DNA from: Aneurinibacillus sp. REN35
GTDB lineage: Bacteria; Bacillota; Bacilli; Aneurinibacillales; Aneurinibacillaceae
NCBI RefSeq assembly: GCF_041379945.2
Contig: NZ_JBFTXJ020000001.1
Location: 434,001-498,000, forward strand
Reading direction: 5' to 3'
Length of the DNA: 64,000 bases
In this document: positions 36,077 to 44,415 of the stretch, piece after piece
Layout: the number at the start of each line of letters is the position of its first letter
How positions within the stretch are numbered: the stretch's first letter is position 1
Program-made: the position numbers and the translations under genes
The notes under the pieces: model-generated
Seen by the model: only the letters and a program-made list of their open reading frames with translations
Database searches by the model: none
What the model was told of the DNA's origin: nothing

Positions 36077-37021
36077 ATGCAGGTCGTCTCTGGTATTCAA
36101 CAGATTTCCGCATCACTGGACGGCATGCTCTTTCATGCCTATTGGCTGGAGGGAGCCAAGCCGATTTTAGTCGATACCGGTACTGCGGCTGTAGCAGCCG
36201 ATGTGATTTTGCCACATATACAGCGTACCTATGAGTCGGGACCAGCCTGGATCGTGAATACGCACGCGCATGCGGATCACTATGGGGGCAATGGGGTTAT
36301 TACCGCAGCGTTTCCTGCTTGCTGTACGGCGGCTCATGCAGCCGATGCCGCTTGGATTGAAGATCGGGAGCTGCATATTCAGGAGATGTACGGCCGCTTT
36401 GAGTCGAGTGTCGGTTTTTTTTACAGCGAGTCGCTGAAGAATGAGATTCGCACCGCCATTTCTTCCTGTGTGCGCGTGCAAAGGAAAGTGAAGGCAGGCG
36501 ATACCGTATCGTCCGGTGACGAGACGTATCAGGTGATTCATACGCCGGGCCATTCCCCTGGTCATATTGCCCTGTATCGGAAGCGGGATCGGGTGCTGCT
36601 TCTCGGGGATGCGATAGTAGGCAGCGGCCAGTATGCGAATGGGAGACTGAACGCACCGCCCACGTATGATAGCCTTCCACACTACCAGGGGGTGATTGCA
36701 GCCATTGAAAGATTGGCACCGCATTATTTGCTGCCCACCCATTTTCCAGTGATGGAGGGGGCGGATGTGCAGCGGTTTGTGAAGGAGACAAAAGAATTTG
36801 TTTCCACCCTGCATGCTTTTCTTCTGCATCAAATCAGCAGAAGTACACAGGGACATGCGGTGCTTGAGCTGGCTGAGCTGGCCAATGACCATCTTGCGCC
36901 TGCCGAACTGGGGTATCAGTGGATTGTGCCTGTTATGGCGCATTTGCGCACGCTTGAGGCAGAAGGGTATATTACATTCGTAAAAAGTGACGACGGCGTT
37001 CTTTATATATACAGGGCATAA
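36077..37021 (+). CDS. MBL-fold metallo-hydrolase
   Basis: A 314-residue metallo-beta-lactamase-fold enzyme. The zinc motif is His63-Ala-His65-Ala-Asp67-His68 (NTHAHADHYGG), with HTPGHSPGHIALY and LLLGDAIVG supplying the other ligands. A C-terminal winged-helix-like part (about 240-314: AELGYQWIVPVMAHLRTLEAEGYI) resembles that of glyoxalase II-like/LACTB2 proteins. It could hydrolyse a lactone or thioester in the same pathway. The gene begins 4 bases after the amidohydrolase stop. Confidence 0.85.
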   Translation: MQVVSGIQQISASLDGMLFHAYWLEGAKPILVDTGTAAVAADVILPHIQRTYESGPAWIVNTHAHADHYGGNGVITAAFPACCTAAHAADAAWIEDRELHIQEMYGRFESSVGFFYSESLKNEIRTAISSCVRVQRKVKAGDTVSSGDETYQVIHTPGHSPGHIALYRKRDRVLLLGDAIVGSGQYANGRLNAPPTYDSLPHYQGVIAAIERLAPHYLLPTHFPVMEGADVQRFVKETKEFVSTLHAFLLHQISRSTQGHAVLELAELANDHLAPAELGYQWIVPVMAHLRTLEAEGYITFVKSDDGVLYIYRA

Positions 37022-37051
37022 CATGATGAAAAGACAAAGGAGAGAGAACAG

Positions 37052-37954
37052 ATGATTACGGTACAGTTTTTACAGGGGAAGCAGTGGCGCTTAGGTGTCA
37101 AGACAGAGCAGGGCATTGTGGATGTAGCAGCCGCCATGAAGCAAAGCGGTGAACAGGATGCGCGCATTCCTGATAGTGCGCATGCGCTTGTTACAGGAGG
37201 TGCGCAGGCGATGGAGGGGCTGCAGTCCCTTCTGCAGTCTATCGGTAAAGAAGCGCTTGCTGCGTGTACGCTGCAGGAAGAGACGCTGCAGTTCGGGCCA
37301 TGTATTACGCATCCCCAGAAAATTGTCTGCGTGGGACTCAATTACAAGCGGCATGCGGAGGAGTCGGGCATGAACCCGCCGGGTGAGCCGCTGTTATTTA
37401 GTAAATTTGCCAATACGTTAGCCGGTCACAAGCAGACGATTACGATTCCTGCTGAGGCAAAACAAATGGATTATGAAGCGGAGCTTGCCATTGTCATTGG
37501 ACAGACAGTCAGCAACGTAGCAAAAGAAGACGCCTTATCCTATGTATATGGATATTGTACCGCAAACGATGTATCCGCCCGTGATCTGCAGTTTGTAAGC
37601 TCTCAGTGGCTGCTTGGCAAGACGTGCGACGGATTTTGCCCTGTAGGTCCTTACTTGGTAAGCAAAGACAATATCGCTGACCCGAATCGTCTGGCGATTA
37701 CGACGTTGGTGAACGGAGAGATCCGTCAGAACTCGAATACGTCAGATATGATTTTTTATTGCGACGAGATCATTAGCTATATCTCCAAGTATATGACGTT
37801 ATATCCCGGAGACCTTATTCTAACAGGCACGCCGGAGGGGGTCGTATTCGGTCAGAAGGAAGGGGAGCAAGTATGGCTGAAGGATGGAGATGAGGTGGTT
37901 GTAGAGATTGAAGGAGTAGGCCGGCTTGAAAACCGATTTGAGATGGCGAAATAA
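37052..37954 (+). CDS. Fumarylacetoacetate hydrolase (FAH)-family protein
   Basis: A 300-residue FAH-fold enzyme. The divalent-metal site is formed by GLNYKRHAEE, DYEAELAIVIG and the ANDVSARDLQ region, followed by GKTCDGFCPVGPYLV and LILTGTPEGVVFG. Members cleave or decarboxylate 2,4-diketo acids, including 2,4-diketo-3-deoxy sugar acids formed in oxidative L-fucose and L-rhamnose breakdown. As the last gene of the locus it is a good candidate for the final C-C cleavage step. AAAGGAGAG precedes the start. Confidence 0.88.
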   Translation: MITVQFLQGKQWRLGVKTEQGIVDVAAAMKQSGEQDARIPDSAHALVTGGAQAMEGLQSLLQSIGKEALAACTLQEETLQFGPCITHPQKIVCVGLNYKRHAEESGMNPPGEPLLFSKFANTLAGHKQTITIPAEAKQMDYEAELAIVIGQTVSNVAKEDALSYVYGYCTANDVSARDLQFVSSQWLLGKTCDGFCPVGPYLVSKDNIADPNRLAITTLVNGEIRQNSNTSDMIFYCDEIISYISKYMTLYPGDLILTGTPEGVVFGQKEGEQVWLKDGDEVVVEIEGVGRLENRFEMAK

Positions 37955-37965
37955 ATAACGATACA

Positions 37966-38001
37966 AAAGCGGCATCTTCGCTATAGCGAAGATGCCGCTT
38001 T
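37966..38001. terminator. Bidirectional terminator
   Basis: A near-perfect 36-base palindrome (AAAGCGGCATCTTCGCT and its complement around CTATAG) with TTTCTCTTT on the plus side. It separates the convergent FAH gene and DUF5068-type lipoprotein gene. Confidence 0.85.
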
Positions 38002-38005
38002 CTCT

Positions 38006-39265
38006 TTATCTTGGCAGGGTAAACGTTGCTGTATTATTTGCAAATAAGGCCTTCCCATCTTTGCCGTGGAATGGACCGAATTCAAGTTCGAATGTCTTAA
38101 ACAGCCCAAATTCGTCTTTTCTAAATAAGAATACATGATACTTCTCGCCCTGTGCTCCGGCCTTAATCTCCTGCGGCGTACGCGGCTCGGCCATGCCGTC
38201 TGAAATCGCGGTTCCTCGGTTCTTATCGACATGTAATTTGGAGCTAAGGCTAGATACGCTGATCGGAGCGCTTGATTTATTATCAAGCTTGAATTTGACC
38301 GTGACAGCCACAATGCCGCTATCTCCGAAGTTGCGGAAGCGTTCTTTATTCGCGGATGTAGGGAGTATCTCCGTATATTGTACACCGTCAAGAGTTACGC
38401 TGACATCACCCACTTGTTTTGTTTCGTTAATTCCTGCTTTCTCAAAAATCATTTTCTTATCTGCTAGATTATCTGTTGTTAGCCGATCCGGATAGAAGGC
38501 AGGCTGATTGGCCGTTTGCTGCTTTTGTTCCTCACTGTATGTAAAATCAAAGATTGCATTTCCTTTAAAGCTGCCTTTGAACTTCGGATTGTCCGCTGCG
38601 CCGCCTTCAATAATGAATTTAGGTTTAACTGTTTTGAGAGAATCGAACTCCTGATTGGTTAAGGTAAAGGTTACGAGCCCTGTAATTTTCTCACCTGAAG
38701 CAAATTTAGATGCTTCGGTCTCTATTTTAGAGCGCAGCTGCTCCTCCTTTGGTACAAAGGTTTTGTTTATGTCAGACGATATGTAATCAAATTCATTAGT
38801 GACCTGGATTCGATATGGATTCGTATAGTACATGGCTTTGCCTGTGCTGTTGTCAAGCGTAACTTTGGCTGTGACCACATAGCCATCGGTTTGGTCATCA
38901 AACGGAATCGTTGCTTCTTTTTTCATATTGGTGACTTTAACGATTTGATATTCATCAACAGATACAGTAAACCCGTCCATGTTGTGTACATAGTTCGGTT
39001 GTTTGTTTGTATATACGATAGTAACAGTGCCGCCTGATTCTTTAGCGATATGAGGATTTAGTTCTTCATCAGCACCTGTTGAGGTAGAGGTTGCACTTGC
39101 GGGTGGTTCCGCTGTTTTTTCCGGACTGTTCTGGACTTTTTCCTCCGTCGCCGCCTGCGGCTCATTCGCTTCTTTTACACCGGCCGCCGGCTCTTCTTTT
39201 CCACATGCCGATAGCAGTAGGGCTGCAGAAAGAAGGGTGGTTCCTAGTAGTTGCTTTTTTCTCAC
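38006..39265 (-). CDS. DUF5068-type lipoprotein
   Basis: A 419-residue lipoprotein with lipobox LLSAC (Cys at about 21) and a Glu/Pro/Thr/Ser linker to about residue 75. Two similar beta-rich halves then follow (VVTAKVTLDNSTGKAMYY and VAVTVKFKLDNKSSAPISV), each resembling the DUF4352/DUF5068 immunoglobulin-like fold. It is anchored on the outer membrane face; its role is unknown. It uses a GTG start at 39265 with AAAGGT upstream. It is a single gene, and the 184 A+T-rich bases behind its start hold no feature I can name. Confidence 0.82.
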   Translation of the reverse strand: MRKKQLLGTTLLSAALLLSACGKEEPAAGVKEANEPQAATEEKVQNSPEKTAEPPASATSTSTGADEELNPHIAKESGGTVTIVYTNKQPNYVHNMDGFTVSVDEYQIVKVTNMKKEATIPFDDQTDGYVVTAKVTLDNSTGKAMYYTNPYRIQVTNEFDYISSDINKTFVPKEEQLRSKIETEASKFASGEKITGLVTFTLTNQEFDSLKTVKPKFIIEGGAADNPKFKGSFKGNAIFDFTYSEEQKQQTANQPAFYPDRLTTDNLADKKMIFEKAGINETKQVGDVSVTLDGVQYTEILPTSANKERFRNFGDSGIVAVTVKFKLDNKSSAPISVSSLSSKLHVDKNRGTAISDGMAEPRTPQEIKAGAQGEKYHVFLFRKDEFGLFKTFELEFGPFHGKDGKALFANNTATFTLPR

Positions 39266-39449
39266 ATTGTCACGACCTTTATTTTTGTATAGTTTACGTA
39301 CCCCTATAAAATAAAATATACAAAAAAAACCTTTCTAGCTATATATTTATTCATTTTCAGGAATAAAAACCCATATATGGAACGTATGATTGCTGCATGT
39401 GTAAGGTCTCAATGTCTACAAATGATAAAGCAATATGCTTGAACTCCTA

Positions 39450-40871
39450 CTATATTTTGGTTTTGGATTCATAGAAAAATAGGGCTTTATACAGTCTGGC
39501 TATCCCTTCTTGTATTTCCTCGTGTGTGAGATGTCCGTAGCCCAAAATGAGTCGGTTGGGATGTGTGTCTTTTACGATGGTGTGATCTTCAACCGGATAG
39601 ACCGCGACATCAAATTGGTCGATCACTTCAAGAATCTCTTTTGTGAAGCGGATGTTCTTATGCTCAATCACCAGGTGCAGCCCCGTTGCATGACCAACAA
39701 TGCTGACGCTGCCTGAAAAGGTTTTTTGTAAGCAGTTAATGAGACAATTCCTTCGGCTTTGATAGATTTTCTTCATCCTTGCAATGTGCCTCTCCAAATG
39801 TCCCTCAGCGATAAAGCGGGCAAGAATAAGCTGATTTAGCGACGGGGTATGCAGATCCAAGAACCACTTCAGCCTGCGTCCTTTTTCAATGAGATGGGCA
39901 GGTAAAATGAGATAACCCATTCGCAGAGCCGGTGACAAAATTTTGCTAAACGAGCCAACATAGATGACACGCTCCGGGTCTAGTCCTTGAAGTGAGCTTA
40001 CGGGCGACCCTTCATAGCGAAACTCACTATCATAATCATCTTCAATAAGATAGCAATTGTTCTCGCGTGCATAGGTAATCAATTGAATACGCCGTTGGAT
40101 GGGTAAGGCGCCTCCGATCGGAAACTGATGAGAAGGAGTGACAAACACAAACTTTGGCTGGGCTTGTACGGGCAGCAAGGATGTCTTCATCCCATGCTGA
40201 TCAACTGGAATGGGATGGAGTACAGCACCGGCGGCTGTGAAGATGGTTTGGATGTCATTCGTAATCGGGTCTTCAATCAGTACGCTGTCACCTGATGACA
40301 AAAGCAGCGTAGCGACGAGCGTTAAGGCCTGGGTGGCGCCGGAAGTGATCACAAGCTGTTCCGGCTGGCAGTCTACGCCCCTTGTTTTGCGTAAGTGATG
40401 CGAGAGTACGTGCCGTAATTCGGGCCGCCCCTCGGGCATATCGTAGCCAAATGCGGAAGCAGGAGCATCCTGCCAGATCGCATGTGACAGCTTGGCCCAT
40501 GTTTTACGGGGGAATAGCCCCAGTGCCGGTATACCTGAACGAAAGCTGATACGATTGCCATTTTTCTTGTCAGGTTCGTGCCAATGCAGGGATGGGGGGC
40601 TTGGGAGTTTTTTGGGTGGCTCTAAATAGGCACCGCAGGCAACAAATGTACCCGCACCTCTTCGTGTCTCTGTAAACCCTTCGGCGAGCAATTGATCATA
40701 CGCTTCTAAAATGACATTCCTTGATACCTTTAATTCAGCCGCAAGCTCCCGCGTTGAGGGGAGTTTCTCTCCTGCATGAAGCTCTCCGCTTAAAATTTTT
40801 TCCCGTATTTGTTCATAGACCTGTCGAAGCAGCGGCAGATCCAGCGAACGATCAAGGGGTATCCACAGCAT
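39450..40871 (-). CDS. MocR-family regulator (GntR HTH + aminotransferase-like domain)
   Basis: A 473-residue chimera: a GntR-type winged helix at about 12-75 (QIREKILSGELHAGEKLPST, LKVSRNVILEAYDQL), then a PLP-dependent fold type I domain containing TSGATQAL, EDDYDSEFRY and the PLP-lysine motif GSFSKILSPALRMGY. MocR proteins sense PLP together with an amino compound and bind paired direct repeats. It diverges from a proline-dehydrogenase-like gene and a DMT exporter, with AAGTGGTACT repeats in between, so it probably regulates those genes. TCAGGAGG precedes the start. Confidence 0.92.
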   Translation of the reverse strand: MLWIPLDRSLDLPLLRQVYEQIREKILSGELHAGEKLPSTRELAAELKVSRNVILEAYDQLLAEGFTETRRGAGTFVACGAYLEPPKKLPSPPSLHWHEPDKKNGNRISFRSGIPALGLFPRKTWAKLSHAIWQDAPASAFGYDMPEGRPELRHVLSHHLRKTRGVDCQPEQLVITSGATQALTLVATLLLSSGDSVLIEDPITNDIQTIFTAAGAVLHPIPVDQHGMKTSLLPVQAQPKFVFVTPSHQFPIGGALPIQRRIQLITYARENNCYLIEDDYDSEFRYEGSPVSSLQGLDPERVIYVGSFSKILSPALRMGYLILPAHLIEKGRRLKWFLDLHTPSLNQLILARFIAEGHLERHIARMKKIYQSRRNCLINCLQKTFSGSVSIVGHATGLHLVIEHKNIRFTKEILEVIDQFDVAVYPVEDHTIVKDTHPNRLILGYGHLTHEEIQEGIARLYKALFFYESKTKI

Positions 40872-40891
40872 ACCGTATATCCTCCTGATAA

Positions 40892-40926
40892 AAGTGGTAC
40901 TATCAAAGTTTATATGAAGTGGTACT
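40892..40926. promoter_or_regulatory. Direct-repeat operator for the MocR regulator
   Basis: The 10-base sequence AAGTGGTACT occurs at 40892-40901 and again at 40917-40926, 25 bases apart, in the divergent intergenic region. It resembles the AAAGTGGWCTA-type half-sites known for PdxR-like MocR proteins and the paired direct-repeat layout of the family. Confidence 0.65.
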
Positions 40927-40992
40927 CATATCGACCATTTTATCATGCTACCTTTTACGTATGCAGATAAAAAAAAGGAGATGAATAACGTG

Positions 40993-41949
40993 ATGACAGC
41001 AGAAGTTCAAGCCGCTCACGCCCTTAGATCCATTGCGCGAAAGGAGTCGATGAAGTCCTATGTACAGCAATCATCTGAACTCTATCCGCTATTGTTGAGA
41101 GCAGCCAAACGATTTATCAGTGGTGAAAGCAGAGAGGAGGGAATCGCAGCGGCACAGGAGCTGAATGCAAAAGGATATGGTGTTTCGCTGGAATACATTG
41201 GGGAGAATGTGGCGGAGAAAGAGGAGTGCCACAAGGCAAAAGATGAGCTTTTGCTTCTGATAGAAGAGCTCGGCTCGCTGTCTATGAAACAGGTCGTTTC
41301 ATTTGACTTATCACATATCGGCCTGCTCATACATCGTGAAGCGGCGTATGCTCATGCAGTAGAGCTGGCAGAACGAGCAAAAAAATACGGCATGACGCTT
41401 ATGATCAGCATGGAGGAATCAGCGAAAACAGATGACATTCTTTGGGTCTATAAAAAAATCGTGGAGAAATATTCCCATGTGGGAATCACGATCCAGGCCC
41501 ATCTCCACCGTTCGGTGAACGATATGAAGGAGCTGTTGTGCCTGCCGGGGAAGATTCGTATTGTTAAAGGGGCTTTTCAGGAGCCGACCGATACGGCGCT
41601 GCCAAGATCTGAAGAGTTGAATACCCGCTATCTTATGCTCGTAGAACAAGCCATAAAAGCGAATCATCCCATATCAATAGCCACTCATGATGAGGAGCTT
41701 ATGAAAGAAATGAAGCGTCGTCAATACGTTAGCCATCCTCATGTAGAAGTGGAAATGCTCTACGGAGTCCGTCCGGATCTGCTGCGTGATGTAAAAAATG
41801 AAGGGCATGATTGCAGAGTGTACATAACATATGGAACAGACTGGTATTTATACTTGTGCCATCGAATCGCTGAATATCCCGAAAATATATATCGTGCTCT
41901 TGTTGATATGACCCAACCATCCGCTGCAGAAGGAAGTACATTCTATTGA
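40993..41949 (+). CDS. Proline dehydrogenase-like FAD enzyme
   Basis: A 318-residue protein of the bacterial monofunctional proline dehydrogenase fold (TIM barrel). Family-type segments are GYGVSLEYIGENV, FDLSHIGLL, TIQAHLHRSVND, RIVKGAFQEP, PISIATHDEEL and VEMLYGVRPDL, and the C-terminus has YGTDWYLYLCHRIAEYPEN. It probably oxidises proline or an N-methylated or hydroxylated analogue to the imine. It lies apart from any P5C dehydrogenase and is paired with a MocR regulator and an exporter, so it is probably not the housekeeping enzyme. AAGGAGATGA lies upstream; starts at 40990 (GTG) or 40981 are possible. Confidence 0.85.
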   Translation: MTAEVQAAHALRSIARKESMKSYVQQSSELYPLLLRAAKRFISGESREEGIAAAQELNAKGYGVSLEYIGENVAEKEECHKAKDELLLLIEELGSLSMKQVVSFDLSHIGLLIHREAAYAHAVELAERAKKYGMTLMISMEESAKTDDILWVYKKIVEKYSHVGITIQAHLHRSVNDMKELLCLPGKIRIVKGAFQEPTDTALPRSEELNTRYLMLVEQAIKANHPISIATHDEELMKEMKRRQYVSHPHVEVEMLYGVRPDLLRDVKNEGHDCRVYITYGTDWYLYLCHRIAEYPENIYRALVDMTQPSAAEGSTFY

Positions 41950-42857
41950 ATGAACAGCACCTTGCCCATGTGAAAATTGTGGTGGCGATGTCGATTGTAG
42001 GAAGCTCTGTTGTAGCAGGAAAGCTGGTTGTACAAAGTTTCCCCGTATTTTTAGCGGCGGAGCTCAGATTTCTTATTGCAGCTATGTTAATGGTGCCGTT
42101 ATTGATCAAGCTTGAAGGCTTTCCTTCTGTGACGAAGCGGGAGATGTGGCTGTTGTTTTTGCAAGCGGTATGTGGTGTGTTTTTATTCAGCATTTTTATG
42201 TTATATGGACTTACGCTTACAACAGCGTTAGAGGGAGGGATGATTGCAGGTACGCTTCCTGTGGTAACCGGTGTGCTTTCCATCCTACTATTGAAAGAAA
42301 AAGTAGACAAGAATGTACTCATCGGCGCTGGATTCGCGGTTGTAGGGACTGTAATTATGCATGTTTGTGGGGCGGATTCATCTATGGAACGAGGAGCTTC
42401 TTCGCTGCTCGGGAATTTGCTTATTTTTGGTGCGGTGATAAGTGAGGCACTGTTTATCATATGTGGGAAGTTTGTTTCGCAGCGAGTGACTCCGCTTGCC
42501 ATTTCAACGATTGTAAGTTTCTTTGGGGCGGTTTTATTTTTGCCCTTTTCTCTTTATGAAGGTAGCCGGTTTGCGTTTACGGAAGTAACCCCGGCGGAGT
42601 GGGGATATATCTTGTATTTTGGAATCGTGGTCACTGCTATTGCGTTTATCCTTATGTATCAGGGAATCACAAAGGTTTCTGCAAGCACAGCAGGCGTGCT
42701 TACAGGCGTTGTACCCATTAGCAGTGCCATGCTTTCTGTTTTTCTCTTAGGTGAGGAAGTCTCGTATGCCCATCTCATCGGCATCGGATGTATAATCGCA
42801 GCGATATATTGGCTTGCCAGACAATCGGCGAAGCATACAGAGAGTGTGCATGGATAA
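41946..42857 (+). CDS. EamA/DMT-family transporter
   Basis: A 303-residue protein with ten hydrophobic segments and two EamA repeats (FLAAELRFLIAAMLMVPL; GVVPISSAMLSVFLLGEEVS near the end). The likely start is TTG 41946, which overlaps the stop codon of the proline-dehydrogenase-like gene, with AAGGAAG 9 bases upstream. Such carriers usually export amino acids or metabolites. MocR plus DMT pairs are common, which supports joint regulation. Confidence 0.88.
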   Translation: MNEQHLAHVKIVVAMSIVGSSVVAGKLVVQSFPVFLAAELRFLIAAMLMVPLLIKLEGFPSVTKREMWLLFLQAVCGVFLFSIFMLYGLTLTTALEGGMIAGTLPVVTGVLSILLLKEKVDKNVLIGAGFAVVGTVIMHVCGADSSMERGASSLLGNLLIFGAVISEALFIICGKFVSQRVTPLAISTIVSFFGAVLFLPFSLYEGSRFAFTEVTPAEWGYILYFGIVVTAIAFILMYQGITKVSASTAGVLTGVVPISSAMLSVFLLGEEVSYAHLIGIGCIIAAIYWLARQSAKHTESVHG

Positions 42858-42859
42858 GG

Positions 42860-42905
42860 AAAAAACGCGGCCGGACGGGATTTTCCCCCATCTGTCGCGT
42901 TTTTT
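42860..42905. terminator. Terminator between convergent genes
   Basis: AAAAAACGCG pairs with CGCGTTTTTT, with an inner GGGA/TCCC pairing, then TCTTTTT. T-runs on both sides allow bidirectional use. Confidence 0.75.
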
Positions 42906-42921
42906 CTTTTTCGTCGGCTGC

Positions 42922-43731
42922 TTATTTCACAAAATGATGTGTCTCATAATATTGCTCTATGATAGCGGCACCTTCCTGATACAGATCGCTCTCTACACCG
43001 CCTTCAACCAGGGCCTCTGTAAGATCGGCAAGTGAATCGAGCGCGTAGGCCAACGGCCAATGCACACCCGGATCAGCCTTCATGATCTCACCGTAGTGGT
43101 GTAAATACTTCACTAAGAAGCGTTCAAGTATGAAATGGCGCACGAGATTGTGTTCAAGCAAATAGTCACGCAGATGCATATCGGTAGTGAAGGCTGCGAA
43201 TTGCTCCAGGCCGTGCTGGCCGCATGCAATGCCAGCGCGCACCGCTGCGATGTCCAGCGTTTCATCGCACCAGCCGTATTGTGTGATGATGTCATACATA
43301 TCTTTTGCTTCAAACACTTCGTGCTCCATGTCATGCCATGTGATATAGCGGGTATACAGGGGGAGATAGGTGCTTTCATACGCTGCCAGATGGAAGGCCG
43401 GGTTGCGGGCGGCCGGATTTTCTTCATCCAGCCATACAGGATGCCCATTTCTAGAAAGCTGAATGAGCGCATCTGCATAGTGCGCAGCCGGTTCGGTTAA
43501 TCCATAGACAAAAATTGCTGTTCGCCAAAATTCCCGCTCTGCAATGCATGTACCATGAAAAGAAATATCGAGCGGGAATGTTCCGTATTCTTCCGCGTGA
43601 TTTGTTACATACGGAATGTACTCATTGATGAGCATGTCAATGGCCTGCGCATAGGCATCCGCATGTTCTTGATTTTCAATATGCAGTGCTGCGGTATGCG
43701 TACCGGTACGTGTATCAATGATAACGTCCAT
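42922..43731 (-). CDS. Unrecognised 269-residue acidic protein
   Basis: A soluble protein rich in Glu, Asp, His and Tyr, with segments such as LDISFHGTCIAEREFWRTAIFVYGL, YITWHDMEHEVFEAKDMYDII and HYGEIMKADPGVHWPLAYALDSL. The last third looks helical. AAAAAGGAG lies 13 bases before ATG 43731; a TTG at 43767 directly after the previous stop is an alternative. It follows the DUF4272 gene closely in a three-gene operon led by a sigma-54 activator. I do not recognise the family. Confidence 0.65.
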   Translation of the reverse strand: MDVIIDTRTGTHTAALHIENQEHADAYAQAIDMLINEYIPYVTNHAEEYGTFPLDISFHGTCIAEREFWRTAIFVYGLTEPAAHYADALIQLSRNGHPVWLDEENPAARNPAFHLAAYESTYLPLYTRYITWHDMEHEVFEAKDMYDIITQYGWCDETLDIAAVRAGIACGQHGLEQFAAFTTDMHLRDYLLEHNLVRHFILERFLVKYLHHYGEIMKADPGVHWPLAYALDSLADLTEALVEGGVESDLYQEGAAIIEQYYETHHFVK

Positions 43732-43767
43732 ATGTATGTATGATCTCCTTTTTTGAATGGTGCTCAA

Positions 43768-44415
43768 TTACGTATGCGTTTCTACATCGTCCCATTCCTG
43801 ATCCATGAATCGTATCAGCCAATTCAAGGCATAATGCCGCTCCATGACCACGCCTCCATCGAGATTTCCGGATGCAGCAGTTCCATCGAGGTGGGCCTGG
43901 CGCACCGCCCAATGCAGCCGGAAAATCAGATCCCCTTCGTCCAACAGCTCCTCTTTTGTTCGCAAAACAGCCTGCTGTATGAAGCTTTCCGTTGTACGAT
44001 CCGCCATTTGCTGCACCGCAAAGGGAACATCACAAATCGTATCAGGGTAGGCTAGAGTATCGACATAGCCGAGCGACCAGAGCAAAACCCAGTAACACTC
44101 ATACTTCCATGTGAATTGAATGCGGTCATGCTTACTTGGGTTTTCCTCGTATATAAACGCTTTTTCACCCGGGGTGAACGAATCTGCCAGATTGTACTTT
44201 TCTACTAAATCCAAAACGGTTTCCTGTTCTAACCCTTCTCCTTTCACAGCGGTAAGGCATACACACAGCGCCCGCTTAGCAACCTCCTCGACGGATCGCA
44301 TGGGAAAGTCATCCTCGATCACCGGCAGATGGGGATTGATCCGAACACCATGCTGGGCGAGGACTTTTTCTGACCGTTTCTTTCTTTTGGATGGTTTGCT
44401 AAGAAAAACATTCAT
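43768..44415 (-). CDS. DUF4272-type protein
   Basis: A 215-residue protein with the DUF4272 pattern: RSEKVLAQHGVRINPHLPVIED, EEVAKRALCVCLTAV, FTWKYECYWVLLWSLGYVD and RLHWAVRQAHLDG. The function of the family is unknown. Its ATG overlaps the stop of the sigma-54 activator (ATGA), with AAAGGAGAT upstream, so the two are translationally coupled. Confidence 0.8.
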   Translation of the reverse strand: MNVFLSKPSKRKKRSEKVLAQHGVRINPHLPVIEDDFPMRSVEEVAKRALCVCLTAVKGEGLEQETVLDLVEKYNLADSFTPGEKAFIYEENPSKHDRIQFTWKYECYWVLLWSLGYVDTLAYPDTICDVPFAVQQMADRTTESFIQQAVLRTKEELLDEGDLIFRLHWAVRQAHLDGTAASGNLDGGVVMERHYALNWLIRFMDQEWDDVETHT

